In this document: one piece after another, positions 21,410 to 33,150 of the stretch
How the letters are laid out: every line of letters begins with the position of its first letter
Position numbering within the stretch: position 1 is the stretch's first letter
Source of the DNA: Reticulitermes speratus
Lineage: Eukaryota; Arthropoda; Insecta; Blattodea; Rhinotermitidae
Reading direction: 5' to 3'
Length of the DNA stretch: 64,000 nt
NCBI GenBank assembly: GCA_021186555.1
Contig: JAJKFL010000026.1
Location: forward strand, 7,337,709 to 7,401,708
Made by a program: the position numbers and the translations under genes
The notes under the pieces: generated by a model
Databases searched by the model: none
Seen by the model: only the letters and a program-made list of their open reading frames with translations
Told to the model about the DNA's origin: nothing

Positions 21410-21690
21410 ATGCACGCGACTAAAGCATGGGACAGCTGATGTGTCCTCCCATTTATTCTTAACTTCGTCACCATTTGGAATTGAACGGTCAGCTTCACGT
21501 CCCGACGATTTACCCCAGGAGAAAGAGGTCCCGGTGTTCATTAAATAGGTGACCGGGTCGTTGCCAGAATCGGTCTGGATAGTCAGGATAAGAGACAAAT
21601 TTCTTGCTCCCACCAGAAGTAGAACCACGATTCATCGGCTGTCGAGCCCGTAATACAGGCACTATATCAACTGGGTTATCTTAGTTCCTG
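21410..21690 (-). mobile_element. SINE relic, family D group
   Basis: Minus strand: GTTAAGAATAAATGGGAGG, CCTGGGGTAAATCGTCGGGA, AATGAACACCGGGACCTCTTTC, CCGGTCACCTATTTAATG, GGTGGGAGCAAGAAATTTG, and GGGCTCGACAGCCGATG near the head. Old copy. Confidence 0.7.
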
Positions 21691-22159
21691 TAAATAACGC
21701 GTCTGGGACAGCCTGGAGTCCAGCTACCCTGACCGACGTCATACGTTTTTCTCTTCGGCAGTGCCACTAAAATAATAGTAATTAAGTACATTAAAGTTTT
21801 AATGACAAATGCTCTGCTCTACATGCTGACACGGAAGCTGTCGTTTCCTGTTTTCCATATGTGGAGGCTATTAAAAAAACAATAAAATTACTGAAACCAA
21901 TGAGAGAGCCTCCTCTTAACCTGGACAGTCACACGCATCAATTAAGGTTAACATTTCTCCACCCGAACATGCCGGTAATTCTGTAAACCATTATTCGTAA
22001 CACGGTTGGTTCGAATCTCGAGTGCAACACCAGCAATCCTGACTGAAGTTTCTCGTGGTTTTACGCAGTCAATTAAGGCAAAATCCGGAATCGTGCCTTG
22101 GTTAATCTACGACTACTTTTAAATTCTTTATAATTAATAAACTGTCCTACCTTTCGGTG

Positions 22160-22206
<47 letters not shown>

Positions 22207-23429
22207 ACGATAGTGTCTTTAAACAACCTGCATAAAAGGTACGTCCATATGCTAGAGATAACGTACACCTGCCTGTCTGAGCTTTTCTATGGTATCTTAA
22301 TTTGCGCAGACAAATTGAAGATTACAAGTCGTGATTAAAATCGTAACACCCTTTCAGTTTTTGTAGGACAGCTGAAAAGCTTCGTTAGATAACACAGTGG
22401 TTGATCAGTCTCTCACGAATGAAAGCACAATTGTCGAAACTAAATTATGCTAGGAGCTACTGCATGACACAGTGCTTGTAGCTTCTCTTCAGATAGACAG
22501 TCTTACGGAACATCTTATTATTTAATAAACTTCCCACATGAAATGTTACTCTGAGATAATTACTGGGGAATATAATATAATGAGGTGTTTCATAATTCGT
22601 AATGTGCACCAAATTATGGTTCAAGGATGATGAAAGAGCCTAGCAAGTAACACTCAAGTGATGTATGAAATGCACACAAGAATTTGGTCAGGAAATCTAA
22701 AGAGAACAAATAGGAGACTTAGGCCTGTATGGGACGATAACAGGAAAAATCAGGTATTTTAAAGGAATATTTTCTCAGGATTTGAACAGGAGTCATCTTA
22801 TTTTGATAGGATATAGTTAAGGACTGTTGTAAACAGAATGAGTGATAAACACTGCACTTACATACAAATAGTGGAAAATGTTGACAATCTGACTAACTAC
22901 GTGCTTCACAAGAACTTCATGTAGTTAGGACGTTTGAAAGTTTCTAATCCTATTTACATAACACGTATTCCTTGTAGTTCTACGTAAAACCTTGAAGTGA
23001 AAATGCAGTTAATTTGTTACAATCTGCCGCAGAAACAACTGTCAGCACATAAAAAGTTTTAGTCTGAAAACAAAGTTTTTGTAGCAGGGAAATATCATTA
23101 TAGTGTGATCCAGTGTTCCAGTAAAGTTTCCCGCAAACATTTTATAAGTTGGATTTACGGTCTTCAGGGCATCGCATCTCAGAAGACGGAAATATTAAGC
23201 TTATAAGTTTCACATTATTAATATCAATATTCATATCAGGTTATGAATACCAAGCATATTCTGTAAAAGTTTTACCAGTAAGTAAAGCACATGGCAAAAT
23301 AATTCTGCGAAATCCCATTTGCCACATTTTGGCTACTGCAAGTGAAAAACGAAAATGTCCAGTATTTTTTAAAATAAAATAATAAATAATATCCCTACTC
23401 ACTGACACTGAAAACAGAAGCAAATAGCG
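21691..23429. other. no gene recognised; TA microsatellite
   Basis: A perfect TA repeat fills 22161-22202. The rest is AT-rich. CGGTTGGTTCGAATCTCGAG-like sequence at about 22003-22022 looks like an isolated B box, without a body. Confidence 0.5.
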
Positions 23430-23625
23430 CTCTTTTATGGCAGGTAACGCCGTTTAGTTTGGTAGAAATTTACGAACGTTTTGGTGGAAATCAGCTACCC
23501 CCATACGTCTCCGAGACCTAGGTAAATGAGTAAAAGAGTACACGGCGTCATATCCAAAACGACAGCATCCCTCAAATTCACTACCGCGTAAGCCTCAAAT
23601 ATCACTCGTACTTCACTGCTTGAAA
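23430..23625. mobile_element. foldback repeat (GAAACGTCG family), diverged
   Basis: The left part (GGTAACGCCGTTTAGTTTGG, TAGAAATTTACGAACGTTTTGG) and the right part (ACGGCGTCATATCCAAAACG, CACTACCGCGTAAGCCTCAAAT) follow the two arms of the 48712 copy. The centre is short and altered. Confidence 0.55.
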
Positions 23626-25006
23626 TCACAAGGACTTCTTAAAATTATTTAATCTGCTAAAAGTTACATTTTCCTAAAACATGACATCTTCATTAAAACA
23701 AAGATATTCATTCTACTTCAAAAGGACATGGCTATCTTTGGGTCATTGCAATTTATATTAAAATTTTTCTGATATGAATTTCAGATTTCCCTCGCAGTAT
23801 ATTCATACCAAAAACAAATTCAATCCCATAAACTTTCATCACATGGGAATAAAATTGTGTACCTCATACTAACTTATTTTTAAAACGAAAAGTCCACCTT
23901 CTGAGGATATCTGAATATTGAATAGTAAAGAAAAACAAAAAAAAACTTTAGTGTCATGAGTTTTCCTACTGGTTTACCAAAGCTGTGAAGAGTAAGAGGA
24001 GATCTAACATCTTCCGTTTACTTTACATTTGTTCAGGAAAAGAAAATAAAATTGTGTATGTATTCCAAACACATCAGAAACTTTCACAGTGTGACGTTGT
24101 CACATTAAAAGGACACATGGAGGCAAGGAAGAAGACAGAATAAAGTTAACCCTCTTTGCCAAACAAATTCTCCCCAAGAATTTTAAACATAAGTTGCTTT
24201 ACTGAGTGACGTTTCAAGACGAGAGTTTTATTTCTGAGTACAGAACTCCCTACTTAGGATGATAAATTAAAATAAAGAAACATTAAAGATAAAATGAATT
24301 TTGATTAACCAACACTTGAATTATAATAACCATGCAGTTAAACAACACAACACGTCACCTTGCTTTATTGATAACATACATGAAGCAAGATAGTTTTAAT
24401 TAAATCGCCTATACTGATCACAAAAATGTCTGTCATGAAGTTTCTACACAACCAGTAACTTGATATCTTCCATTTTTATTTGCATGCAAGGCATATAAGT
24501 GTATGTACCACTTATCACGCTTTGTAAACTAATTCCGCAATTTAAGTGAGAACAGTTAAATCCATGATATTTGAAGTCGAACAATCATATAACATTTCTT
24601 ATCAAACATATCTGTGAAACACCTTTATATGTCAGTTAAATAAAAATTAATAAAAATAGAATATCTTTGTCTTTTAATATATATGACAGTTTTGGGTCCC
24701 TAAATAATTATATATTAAGTTATGTGGTGGTTGGATTCAAGGGAAGTTATGATTTTTGTTGTGTTGAGTAAAGAGTTTTGTGTAGATCTGTTTACAATGC
24801 TAGAAGATCAGTCTTCTTGAACAAGTATTCTATTAGTTACTTTAGTTTCCCTTTATGGAAATAGAGCATATATATATGCATCATGGTTTTAAAGGCAAAA
24901 AGAGTCTTTGAAACTTAACTTGAAATAAGACCTAGTAATATAAAATAACCACTCCTTCTGTGCGCTGAAAACTGGCATGGTTGACCTAGATTCTGTGCCT
25001 CTAAGG
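23626..25006. other. AT-rich, no feature recognised
   Basis: The most AT-rich long stretch in the window; no open frame or family recognised. Confidence 0.5.
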
Positions 25007-25300
25007 CACTGCTTCTCAACCTTCCTGTACCCCTGGCACACTCAAAATTATTTTTAATTTCCATGGAAGAGAAGAATTAGAATTGAGACCCAAAATTTGT
25101 AAGAGTAACCTATTTTGAATCAAGCCTTCTGTTGTAAGAAAACATAAATTTATCATAATGCAGAATGGTGATGTGGGTTCGACATAAATATCAATTTATA
25201 AAGCTTAAGTAAAGGCAGTGTTTTCCAAACTTTAAATAATGGTGCCCCTCAGCCTAGAAAACACTTCACCGAACTCCCACCCCCTCTTTTACCGTTGTCT

Positions 25301-25334
<34 letters not shown>

Positions 25335-25486
25335 CAGGAACACCTTTCTGAGTGTTACATTTCAAAGATTTTTAAATGAGATACTTAATTTTATATAATC
25401 ATTATTTTATTCGAGGCATTCCTACACATTTGTCAAAAAGCTACACGGACATTGGTGTGCTGCGGCACACCCGTTGAAAAACATGG
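25007..25486. mobile_element. hAT-like non-autonomous element
   Basis: The left end CACTGCTTCTCAACC and the right end CGTTGAAAAACATGG are imperfect inverted repeats of the CAGTGNTTCTCAACC kind known for hAT elements. The 8-bp flanks CTCTAAGG and TTCTAAAG agree at six positions, fitting the hAT 8-bp duplication. There is no transposase. Inside, CAGTGTTTTCCAAACTT at about 25217 looks like another hAT-type start, so two elements may be nested. A GT repeat with a GAGA end lies at 25299-25340. Confidence 0.6.
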
Positions 25487-25494
25487 TTCTAAAG

Positions 25495-26539
25495 CATGGA
25501 GATATAGGTGAAAATTGGCGTGTGTAACTTACGGTGCATCCTGTACTGCGACCTTGTCCCTCCACAGCTGGCTGGCTGCACTCAGCAGTCGTATCAGGTT
25601 TCAGCAACGACGTGCAAGCCAGCACATGGACCATTCTTGCTTCAAGAATTTAAATATTATAAGCTCCGAAATAGTCAACCGCCAATTCGGTGTCACTACA
25701 TGTAATACTAACCGAAAGTAAACACACAACACTTCTGATTTTGTCACTAAGGCAGCCTTAAAAACACACTTGATATTATTTTTTCGCATTCTCGCTTGCT
25801 TTACATGGTAGCCGACTGTTTTCTTGATATCACTTTATAATTCTGACACGTCGTAAAATCAGCCTACACTGGACACTGAAGCCATTTTATACCGCGAAAA
25901 ATTATATCGACAAAAAAAACACGAATTTTACTTTCCTCCTTTTGCACTTCGTCTTGTGAACTTTTCTATATCAGTGGTGTGGCTGTCTTTGTTACAGAAC
26001 GTAACCAATTAGTACACTACTATCCTGTTTATTATTTCAGTAACTATTAAACAAAAACATTTCCAAAACACCTTAGGTACATACTTGATTTCGAGACTTC
26101 GAGAACTTCCACAGATTGGTCACACAACTTGGATTACTTCATCTACGTTCAGCTGATTTAATACAATATGCTGTCTACAAAACGTACATATACACTGCTT
26201 TATATAATATAGTACAGCGGGTAATATTTATAAACCACGCAGAAAAATAACATATTCTGACGAATTTAACGTAATACGTAACACAAACATGATATCTGCG
26301 AACAAAACATGATCACCTGATCACCAGGAAAGACTAGTGCTACGTGTGACGCATTTTAGAACGATATATCGAAAGAAATTATTGCTCATGGCCTCCTAGA
26401 CGCAGGTGTTCACCGAACGTTACAGGCATGTAGTGATTAGAGACGTAGAAAGAGAGGAAATATGTGCTTTGCTGTGTACCGTGCCACATTAACTCTGATC
26501 GTCAAGTGTTATGTGGATATGAACAGCACTGCTATAACA
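25495..26539. other. no feature recognised
   Basis: Only short frames; no repeat family identified. Confidence 0.45.
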
Positions 26540-26700
26540 GTGCTCGGTTGTACCCGTGTACGCCATGATGGCAAGTTAAAGAGTGGGGATTGTATCTTGA
26601 CTGACTTAACCTCGGCGCTGTATGGGGTAAGTAGGCAGCTTCAGGTCCGGCCGCTTTGCCCCCGAGGAAAGAGGGACAGTATCCATTTACTAGGAGTATA
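26540..26700 (-). mobile_element. SINE relic, family D group, partial
   Basis: Minus-strand fragment: AAATGGATACTGTCCCTCTTTC, GGGCAAAGCGGCCGGACC and CAGCGCCGAGGTTAAG keep the body order of family D. Head and tail are gone. Confidence 0.6.
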
Positions 26701-26977
26701 TAAATATATTCTCTTGTTCATTACAAGGAAATGCACTTCAAATAAGTATCGGGTATTGTAACAAAATTTATAATTTAAATTATGTATTAATATTTATAAT
26801 ACAACAAGGGGTTTATACGAACAGATATTTAAACTTCATATATGAAAAACGCAGTGACTGTCGGCTTATTGAATGGATTCAGACCACAAGGAAAATCTAT
26901 GAGGCAACTTTTAGCGTTGATCACACACCGTGATTTATGCTTTTCACTCAAAGACTGTAAATACATGTAATAATAAT
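26701..26977. other. no feature recognised
   Basis: AT-rich unique-looking sequence. Confidence 0.4.
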
Positions 26978-27208
26978 GGCCGATCCCGGTGGCCGCGCTG
27001 TGTAAGGCGTAGGTCTGCAGCCGCTTGATTGGTGGGATCGCGGGTTGGAACCCCGCTGAGTGCATTGATGTTCGTCTCGTGGTTTTTGTGTGTTGTGTAG
27101 ATGGCGGTCTCTGCGACGCGCTAATCACACGTCCAGGGGAGTCCTACCGTGTGTGTGTGTGTGATCTAGAAACCTTAACAATGGGTTGTTACGCCACAGA
27201 AAAAAAAT
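26978..27208 (+). mobile_element. family A SINE, diverged
   Basis: Head GGCCGATCCCGGTGGCCGCG, TAAGGCGTAGGTCTGCAGCC, altered B box GGGTTGGAACCCCGC, body GGCGGTCTCTGCGACG and GTCCAGGGGAGTCCTACCG, ending in GCCACAGAAAAAAAA. Part of the 3' tail is shortened. Confidence 0.88.
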
Positions 27209-27570
27209 CATTTACTTATAAATTACGTACCATTAAAATTTATAACATGATATTACTGTACAGCTTTTAGACAACAGAGAAATAATTTAGTTTTTTTAAA
27301 CACGTATATCTTAGTGCATATAATTTCTGATTTTTAAATTAAATTTAACAAAATATTTAACCTGCAGAATTTATTATTTATCTCTTTTTCTTTAATTTGT
27401 TCTGTTATACATTCTGTGTTTCTCCCTTCCTTTATCCCTTTTGTTCTGTCTTTCCTTTTTTAACTTTCATCTTTTCTAATGACACTCGTTTAATGCGTCA
27501 TATCTTTGACGCTAAGTTCTTTTCCATCATCGATGCATTTATAAGATGTGCCAATACCAGAGATCTTTCT
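27209..27570. other. AT-rich, no feature recognised
   Basis: T-rich sequence with a low-complexity frame at 27397-27723 that reads into the next SINE fragment; not a gene. Confidence 0.45.
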
Positions 27571-27700
27571 TCTTCTTTTATGGCGCAAGAAGCCTACTCG
27601 GGCCTAGGCCGCCTAATTGTTGATGTTTCTAGATCGCACACAATTAGACACACCACACTCGGCAGGACTCCTCTGAATGAGAACACCACCGATCGCGGTA
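27571..27700 (-). mobile_element. family A SINE 3' fragment
   Basis: Minus-strand fragment with the tail TAGGCCCGAGTAGGCTTCTT and body AGGAGTCCTGCCGAGTGTGG. It jumps to a GATCG at the head, so an internal part is missing. Confidence 0.7.
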
Positions 27701-28544
27701 CAGAATTTGGCATTCCTCATTAGATTTCGGAAGAATTGGATTTGTATGTCAACCCGGGGACCACCAACCCTGACTGGTCCTTCCATGTTTATCTGAATCT
27801 GTCCATCAAAATTCCCAGACAGTAGTTCAAATTAGGCCATTACCGCTTTTATTCGTTGTTCACCACATTTCATTATTTATTAAACCTTCTATCATTCGTC
27901 GTTTTATAATTTGATATAATTCAAGCGTCGTTAAATAAACCAAAACCGATACATCATTGTACATTAGTATTGGCTTTCTACCATGTTATGATCATCATAC
28001 AACCGTTGAGACAGCACCACTGGTAGAGCAAAGCTTTATATTTCATGACGTATAAAACTCCGTTTTTTTAAACTATGTTTTTACGTATGGATATTCAAAA
28101 CTAGATAATTCCAAAAAACCAAGCTCATGTGTGCCAGTTCCCACGCTCTTTTCCCCGTATTTGTCACGTTTGTCATAATGCGATCACAAGTTATTGTGAT
28201 TCAACTGAAGGCTAGCCTGCACCAATGGAAAAAGAAATATTGAGTGAGCGGTATATTCACAGAAATGTTTTCCTGCAAATGCTGGTAACAAATGGTTGAC
28301 AGGTTTGTTCATACAGAAATAAGGTATGACGTATTAACATGTCGCAGGACGGACACCAGGTTCGGGCTTTTGCGGAAAGTCTGTGAGTTTCTTGATCAGA
28401 CGAGAGAGAAGTTTTTTCTAATGTTGGTCCTTTGTTTATGAACTTAATTAATATGCATGACACAAAACGTATTCCAGATATTGTCTTACAGAGTCGTAAT
28501 GCAGTTGGTAAGACACATCAGAAAAGCTAAAATTGTCCCTGTGA
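27701..28544. other. no feature recognised
   Basis: AT-rich unique-looking sequence with short frames only. Confidence 0.45.
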
Positions 28545-28870
28545 ACGTCACGAAGGCGTAAAGGGGAGTACAATTAAAAATTCTACTCATTATTAACTTC
28601 GGTAATAGATGGAGGTAAGTAAATAGCTTCACGCCCCTGCTGCTTTATAACTAACTAACTCCATGGAGCAGAGTCCTTCTTGAGAAGCTAACAGGTTCTC
28701 AGCTAGTCAAGAAATTCCCCGCGTTTTATGGAACCCGAAGGTTCATTACCGCACTCACAAGAGCCCGCCACTTGTCCCTATCCTGAGCCCGGCTGCTTTA
28801 TGCCTAAGAAAATACAAATACGGTATTACACATTTAATAGGCGGCTGGTGGGCCTGGTAGAGTAAGTTAC
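28545..28870 (-). mobile_element. SINE, family D group, split by a LINE end
   Basis: The left half (CGTAAAGGGGAGTACAATT, CTCATTATTAACTTCGG, CTTCACGCCCCTGCTGCTTTA) and the right half (GCTGCTTTATGCCTAAG, AATAGGCGGCTGGTGGGCC) join into one minus-strand family D body. The 143-bp LINE piece in between accounts for the gap. Confidence 0.75.
28649..28791 (-). mobile_element. LINE family L, 143-bp 5'-truncated insertion
   Basis: Only the last part of the LINE is present: GAGCCCGCCACTTGTCCC, GAACCCGAAGGTTCATTACC, the untranslated end with TTGACTAGCTGAG (reverse complement) and a TTAG tail seen as AACTAACTAACT. The perfect 10-bp duplication GCTGCTTTAT (28639-28648, 28792-28801) is SINE sequence. It shows how little of the 3' end was copied. 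Confidence 0.95.
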
Positions 28871-28879
28871 ACTTCTACC

Positions 28880-29507
28880 CCGAATAAAGAGAGAAAATTA
28901 CTCCAAAATGATGGTGTTTGTTAAACTAGAAGAACATCGCATCGCATTACGCAATGACGTGACCTCAGGTTACATATTATTCTAGCGATATGTGAATATC
29001 AGACGCTAATCAGCTACAAATTAATTAATCTGACACATTTAATATAGATCTAGACTTGTCTCTATAGCAGCGAATTTAAAATATCTTGGCGCCTGTCTCC
29101 ATTATTCCCATAAGTCTCCAAGTCATGGGGCTTACGTAATTGGAGTTATTGCCTTTTATGTACCGTGACTTGGTCTTTATGTTACGACATATTAACATTT
29201 ATCTTAGATCAGCTTTATGTTCAGCCTAGAACCTTGTATATATTGTAGCTTTAGTTTCTTCGTTTTATCATGGTATAGGATTGCGTGACTGTCTTCTAGA
29301 AATCACGTACATAGAAATTTCCACGTCGCGTGTTATTGTTTATAAACGTGACAAGAAGTAACGGGTTTGTTCAATTCATTATACTACAAGAGTAGAAGAA
29401 ATATTAATGGTATATGTGCTACAGACGCATTGATAAAACAATGACAGAAAATACTTCAACAATATCAGCATATCGTTCATCAGCAATACAGTGAAAAGGG
29501 AAGCATA
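28880..29507. other. no feature recognised
   Basis: AT-rich unique-looking sequence. Confidence 0.45.
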
Positions 29508-30185
29508 ACTAACTAGCTAACACAACGGTGCAGAGTCATTCTTCAGAAGCTAATACTTCCTCAGATAGTCAAGCAATTCCCCGCACTGTAGGAAACCTGA
29601 AGTTTCATTACCGTATTCACAACAGCCAGCCAGTTGTCCATATCCTGAGCCAGATCGACTCAGTTCACGCCTTCCAAACCGATTTCTGTGAACATCCATT
29701 TAATATTATCTGTCCATCTACGCCTAGGTCTTCCAAGTACTTTCATTCCCTCAGGGTTCTTCACTAAAATATTTTATGCAACTTTCCTCTTTCCCATACG
29801 GGCCGGGCTAGCTCAGTCGGTATAGCGACTCGCTACGGGCTGGACGGTCCGAGGATCGAATCCCGGTGGGGGCGAGATTTTCCGCACCCGTCCAGACCGG
29901 CCCTGGGGCCCACCCAGCCTCCTATACAATGGGTACCGTGTCCCTTTCCCGGGGATAAAGAGGCCGGGGCGTGGAGTTGACCACCCACCCTCATCTAGTG
30001 CCAGGGTTAAAGAAAGAGTAGAGCTATATCTCTACTCCCCCTCTGGTACTTCATGGCCCGTTCTAGGGAGAACTTTACCTTTTCCTCTTCCCCATTTGTG
30101 GCACAAGCCCCGTTCATCACATTTTTCTTTATTCTATTACCCGAATAATATTTGATGAGGAAATCAAATCATGAAGGAACAAGAC
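29508..30185 (-). mobile_element. LINE family L relic, split by a family D SINE
   Basis: Minus strand with an AACTAACTAGC tail at 29508 and the 3' untranslated region diverged (TCATTCTTCAGAAGCTAATA). Coding remnants follow (CGCCTAGGTCTTCCAAGTAC, CCCTCAGGGTTCTTCACTAA). After the SINE the match resumes with TGGCACAAGCCCCGTTCATC and ACCCGAATAATATTTGATGA. About 10-15% diverged from the copy at 30702 by eye. Confidence 0.85.
29798..30080 (+). mobile_element. tRNA-derived SINE, family D, full length
   Basis: Head with A box GGCTAGCTCAGTCGGTATAG and B box GAGGATCGAATCCCGG. Body: CCGTCCAGACCGGCCCTGGG, CCACCCAGCCTCC, CAATGGGTACCGTGTCCC, GGGGATAAAGAGGCCGGGGC, TAGTGCCAGGGTTAAAGAA and GAGCTATATCTCTACTCCCC. 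The tail is AACTTTACCTTTT. Flanking 15-bp duplications of TTTCCTCTTYCCCAT (29783-29797, 30081-30095) are LINE sequence. Best reference copy of this family here. Confidence 0.95.
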
Positions 30186-30189
30186 TCTT

Positions 30190-30688
30190 TGTATATATAA
30201 TTAGATTATGTGGATAACGGTTAGAGAATACTGAGAAATGCGAGCAAAAAATCACCACATTGAGACACCGTAACCTAGAAGGAACTCAATCAGCGCTGTA
30301 AAATCTCTGCACACTTTTGGCTTAAGTGGTAACATTCGTGAATTTATTCTAGAAGCGCCCTGTTCGAATCTCGAATGGGATGTCCACTATCCACACTGAT
30401 GTCTACCGTGGTTTTCTTCATTCATGCCAGACATTATTATTATTTTTTTGGAATCGTGTATTAAACTAAGCCACGAACGCTACCTGACACATCCTTTCAA
30501 ATTCATTATTCACTGTCATCCAGTCATTCGTCTCTGTATAATTTACGTCTACAAATCAACTACAAATAAATAAACAAACAAATAAATTGTGTCATTAATA
30601 TGGATAAAATATTTTTATTGATATTAACTCAGGATGCGATGGACTACTGGTAATTGTGTATAAAAGTGTCTCGTCACACTTAAGTCAT
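30190..30688. other. no feature recognised
   Basis: AT-rich unique-looking sequence with a worn tRNA-like head possible at about 30360 (GTTCGAATCTCGAATGG). Confidence 0.4.
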
Positions 30689-30701
30689 GTGAGCATACCA
30701 C

Positions 30702-31092
30702 TAACTAACTAACTAACTAACTCCATGGAGCAGAGTCCTTCTTGAGAAGCTAACAGGTCGTCAGCTAGTCAAGAAATTCCCCGCGTTTTATGGAACCCGA
30801 AGGTTCATTACCGCACTCACAAGAGCCCGCCATCTGTCCCTATCCTGAGCCATATCAATCCAGTCCATGCCCCCCCATCCCACATCTTGAAGATCCACTT
30901 TAATATTATCCTCCCATCTACGCCTCGGTCTTCCAAGTGGTCTCCTTCCCTCAGGTCTCCCCACCAAAACCCTGTATGCACCTCTCCCCTCACCCATACG
31001 TGCTACATGACCCGCCAACATCATTCTTCTCGATTTGATCACCCGAATAATATTTGGTGATGAGTACAGATCATTAAGTTCCTCGTTATGTA
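30702..31092 (-). mobile_element. LINE family L, young 5'-truncated copy
   Basis: The open frame reads [71 protein letters not shown] and ends in VMNLRVP, the C-terminal end of a non-LTR retrotransposon polyprotein. After its stop come the 3' untranslated region and a TTAG tail (five AACT units on this strand). The duplication GTGAGCATACCAC is perfect at 13 bp (30689-30701, 31093-31105). The coding part has no stop, so this is the youngest family L copy. Confidence 0.95.
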
Positions 31093-31105
31093 GTGAGCAT
31101 ACCAC

Positions 31106-31565
31106 ACGTTGCGAAATAATGGGATAATCACAGAATTCGCCAAGAATTGCAGGAACCAATATTTAATAACATGCAAAACTCTAAGGAGAATTTGCACTTT
31201 GCATACCGCACAGAGTACCTGCTTGAACATTTCGTGCTAACTGGGTAAACCTTTTAAACACACAGAATTCCACTTTAAAATATCTGATATTTTTGGTATT
31301 CGTTATGGCATTTATCCTTTGGCGAGTAATCTACTGGTCTATCTCATATTTCTCTTTGTCTTAGCCCTCCTGTTAGGGTGCAGCGGAATGCTTCTCCTTG
31401 CCGTGGTACACCGCCTTTCCCCAAAAGCGGTTCAGTGTCCCCCGAGGCGATCCAAAGAGTCTAGATACAAGAGGAGCAGATCTCCAAAGTTCTAGGCACA
31501 CGTGTAAGGGTATCTGGAACTTTACCTTTTACAGACAGTCTGTCTCCAGTGCATGTGGTTACTGT
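31106..31565. other. unclassified SINE-like stretch at 31360-31530
   Basis: From about 31360 a GC-richer segment contains GGTACACCGCCTTTCCCC, AGCGGTTCAGTGTCCCCC and an end TGGAACTTTACCTTTTAC. That end matches the TTTACC tails of families C and D, so it may be a further SINE type on the plus strand; no tRNA-like head is seen. Confidence 0.4.
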
Positions 31566-31579
31566 CTGTACTAATATTA

Positions 31580-31959
31580 ATTCATTCTGTTGTCTGTCTT
31601 ACGACAGGTCCGTAGCCTCTTCCAAAGCGAGTTCTCCACAGGGTGCGATCTAGTGCTTCCTCTTTCAATTTCCAGTATCTTTTCTTTTCGTTAAGGTCAT
31701 CCAGTAGCTGCTTACGTCTTCTTCCTCGTCTTCCCGTCATTTCTATCCTTCCTTCTAACTTTCCTTCAATCACGTGTTTTAGAAGGCAGTTTCTACGCAA
31801 GATGTGACCAATCCAGTTACCCTTTCTTCTTTTTATTGTATGTACGATATTCCTCTCCTCCTTCACTCTATGTAATACTTCTTCATTTCTCACACGATCG
31901 GTCCAACTGATCTTCTCCATTCTTCTCCAGCACCACATTTCAAAACTTTCCAGATACTT
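31580..31959 (-). mobile_element. LINE family M, 5'-truncated copy
   Basis: The frame encodes YLESFEMWCWRRMEKISW, TDRVRNEEVLHRVKEERN, GNWIGHILRRNCLLKHVI and LWRTRFGRGYGPVVRQTT, the C-terminus of a different non-LTR element from family L. The 3' end on this strand starts TTCATTCTG. The 14-bp duplication CTGTACTAATATTA is perfect (31566-31579, 31960-31973), so insertion was recent. Confidence 0.95.
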
Positions 31960-31974
31960 CTGTACTAATATTAT

Positions 31975-32869
31975 AACGAAATAATCTCCGTAACAGATCC
32001 ATCTGCACGAAAAGTTTCTATTTAAAAGTCTAGTAATCATAGATGAGGTAATATCCACAGTGATTCTGAGAATACTCAGTTTTCTGAGTGAAGAAACTGA
32101 TTAAAGAAATGTCACTTTAATAATATTATGACCATTGCAACAAAGGGAATAATTACACCGTTCTTCTGAGATACATGACGCTGCCTTAGCCTTTAATGAC
32201 TGAACGGGAAAACAGCGTCCCAGTAATTTAAATTCCCTCAAAGGCTAAAAAGAAAATATTTAGGCAACAAGGACACTTACTGCATTTTTAAAAATGCTCC
32301 ACAATCGACGTTACTTTTCCCACAAAATGCAATTTTTCATTGGTTCATATAATATTTACGTTTTACACAAACGGTGCGCTAAAATTTAAATGTCCACCCC
32401 CCCCCCTCCCCCGCGTCCTTTAAAGATTAATGAGTAATCGGGTGGCGACTTTTGAGGCAAGCGAATATCCAGACATTCAATGATTGTTGAGTCTTACCAC
32501 CTGCACTAGAAATTATCTTTGAATCGCAACTTGCTAATGTTATTAACATTTTGAAGTCTGGCATGTTTCTAAATTAAAAAATTAATTAATTAATTAATTA
32601 ATTAGTTAATTACATTCACTGAAACAAACGGTATTTTTTTTTTGAGGATTAGTCAATATTCAGAATTTGGTATTGTTACAGCAGGTGATGCGTATAGATC
32701 GACTAGCGCTGAACTTTAAGTGAGTAAAGAATGACATGTAAACAAAATTTTACAAGAGATAATAGCTTTAGTTTTTTTTTGGGCATGACGATTATTAAAA
32801 AATACATTATTTTATATTTTATTAAATTTTTATTGACAGGGGAAAGCCATTTTTATCTTTTCCACAGTT
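31975..32869. other. no gene recognised; AATT microsatellite
   Basis: An ATTA/AATT repeat lies at 32579-32612 and a C run at 32398-32411. Otherwise AT-rich with nothing recognised. Confidence 0.5.
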
Positions 32870-33150
32870 TTAAAATTTATTCTGGGGCCCACCCAGAATT
32901 CTATACGATACCTATCGAGGGCTCATTTCCTGGAGGATAAAGGGTATGGTATGGAGCGTAAAGCTAAACAGTGGCAAGATGTTACTCTATTTTCTGAAGC
33001 GTCCAGACAGGCTCCGAACCTGGCTCAGAGTTCTGTCTGGACTGTACCGGTGCGCACTTTACTTCAGGTTAAAGCGGCGGGATATGAGATCTGCTGATCC
33101 CATCTACTACCAAAGTTACCAACGTGTAGAGATATATCTCTACACTTCTC
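32870..33150 (+). mobile_element. SINE relic, family D group, rearranged
   Basis: Plus strand: TCTGGGGCCCACCCAGAATT, TATACGATACCTATCGAGGG, TCCTGGAGGATAAAGG and TATGGAGCGTAAAGCTAA follow the family body. The middle contains an odd segment with GCGTCCAGACAGG and CTGTCTGGACTG as an inverted pair. The end GTAGAGATATATCTCTACAC fits the family again. Confidence 0.6.
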
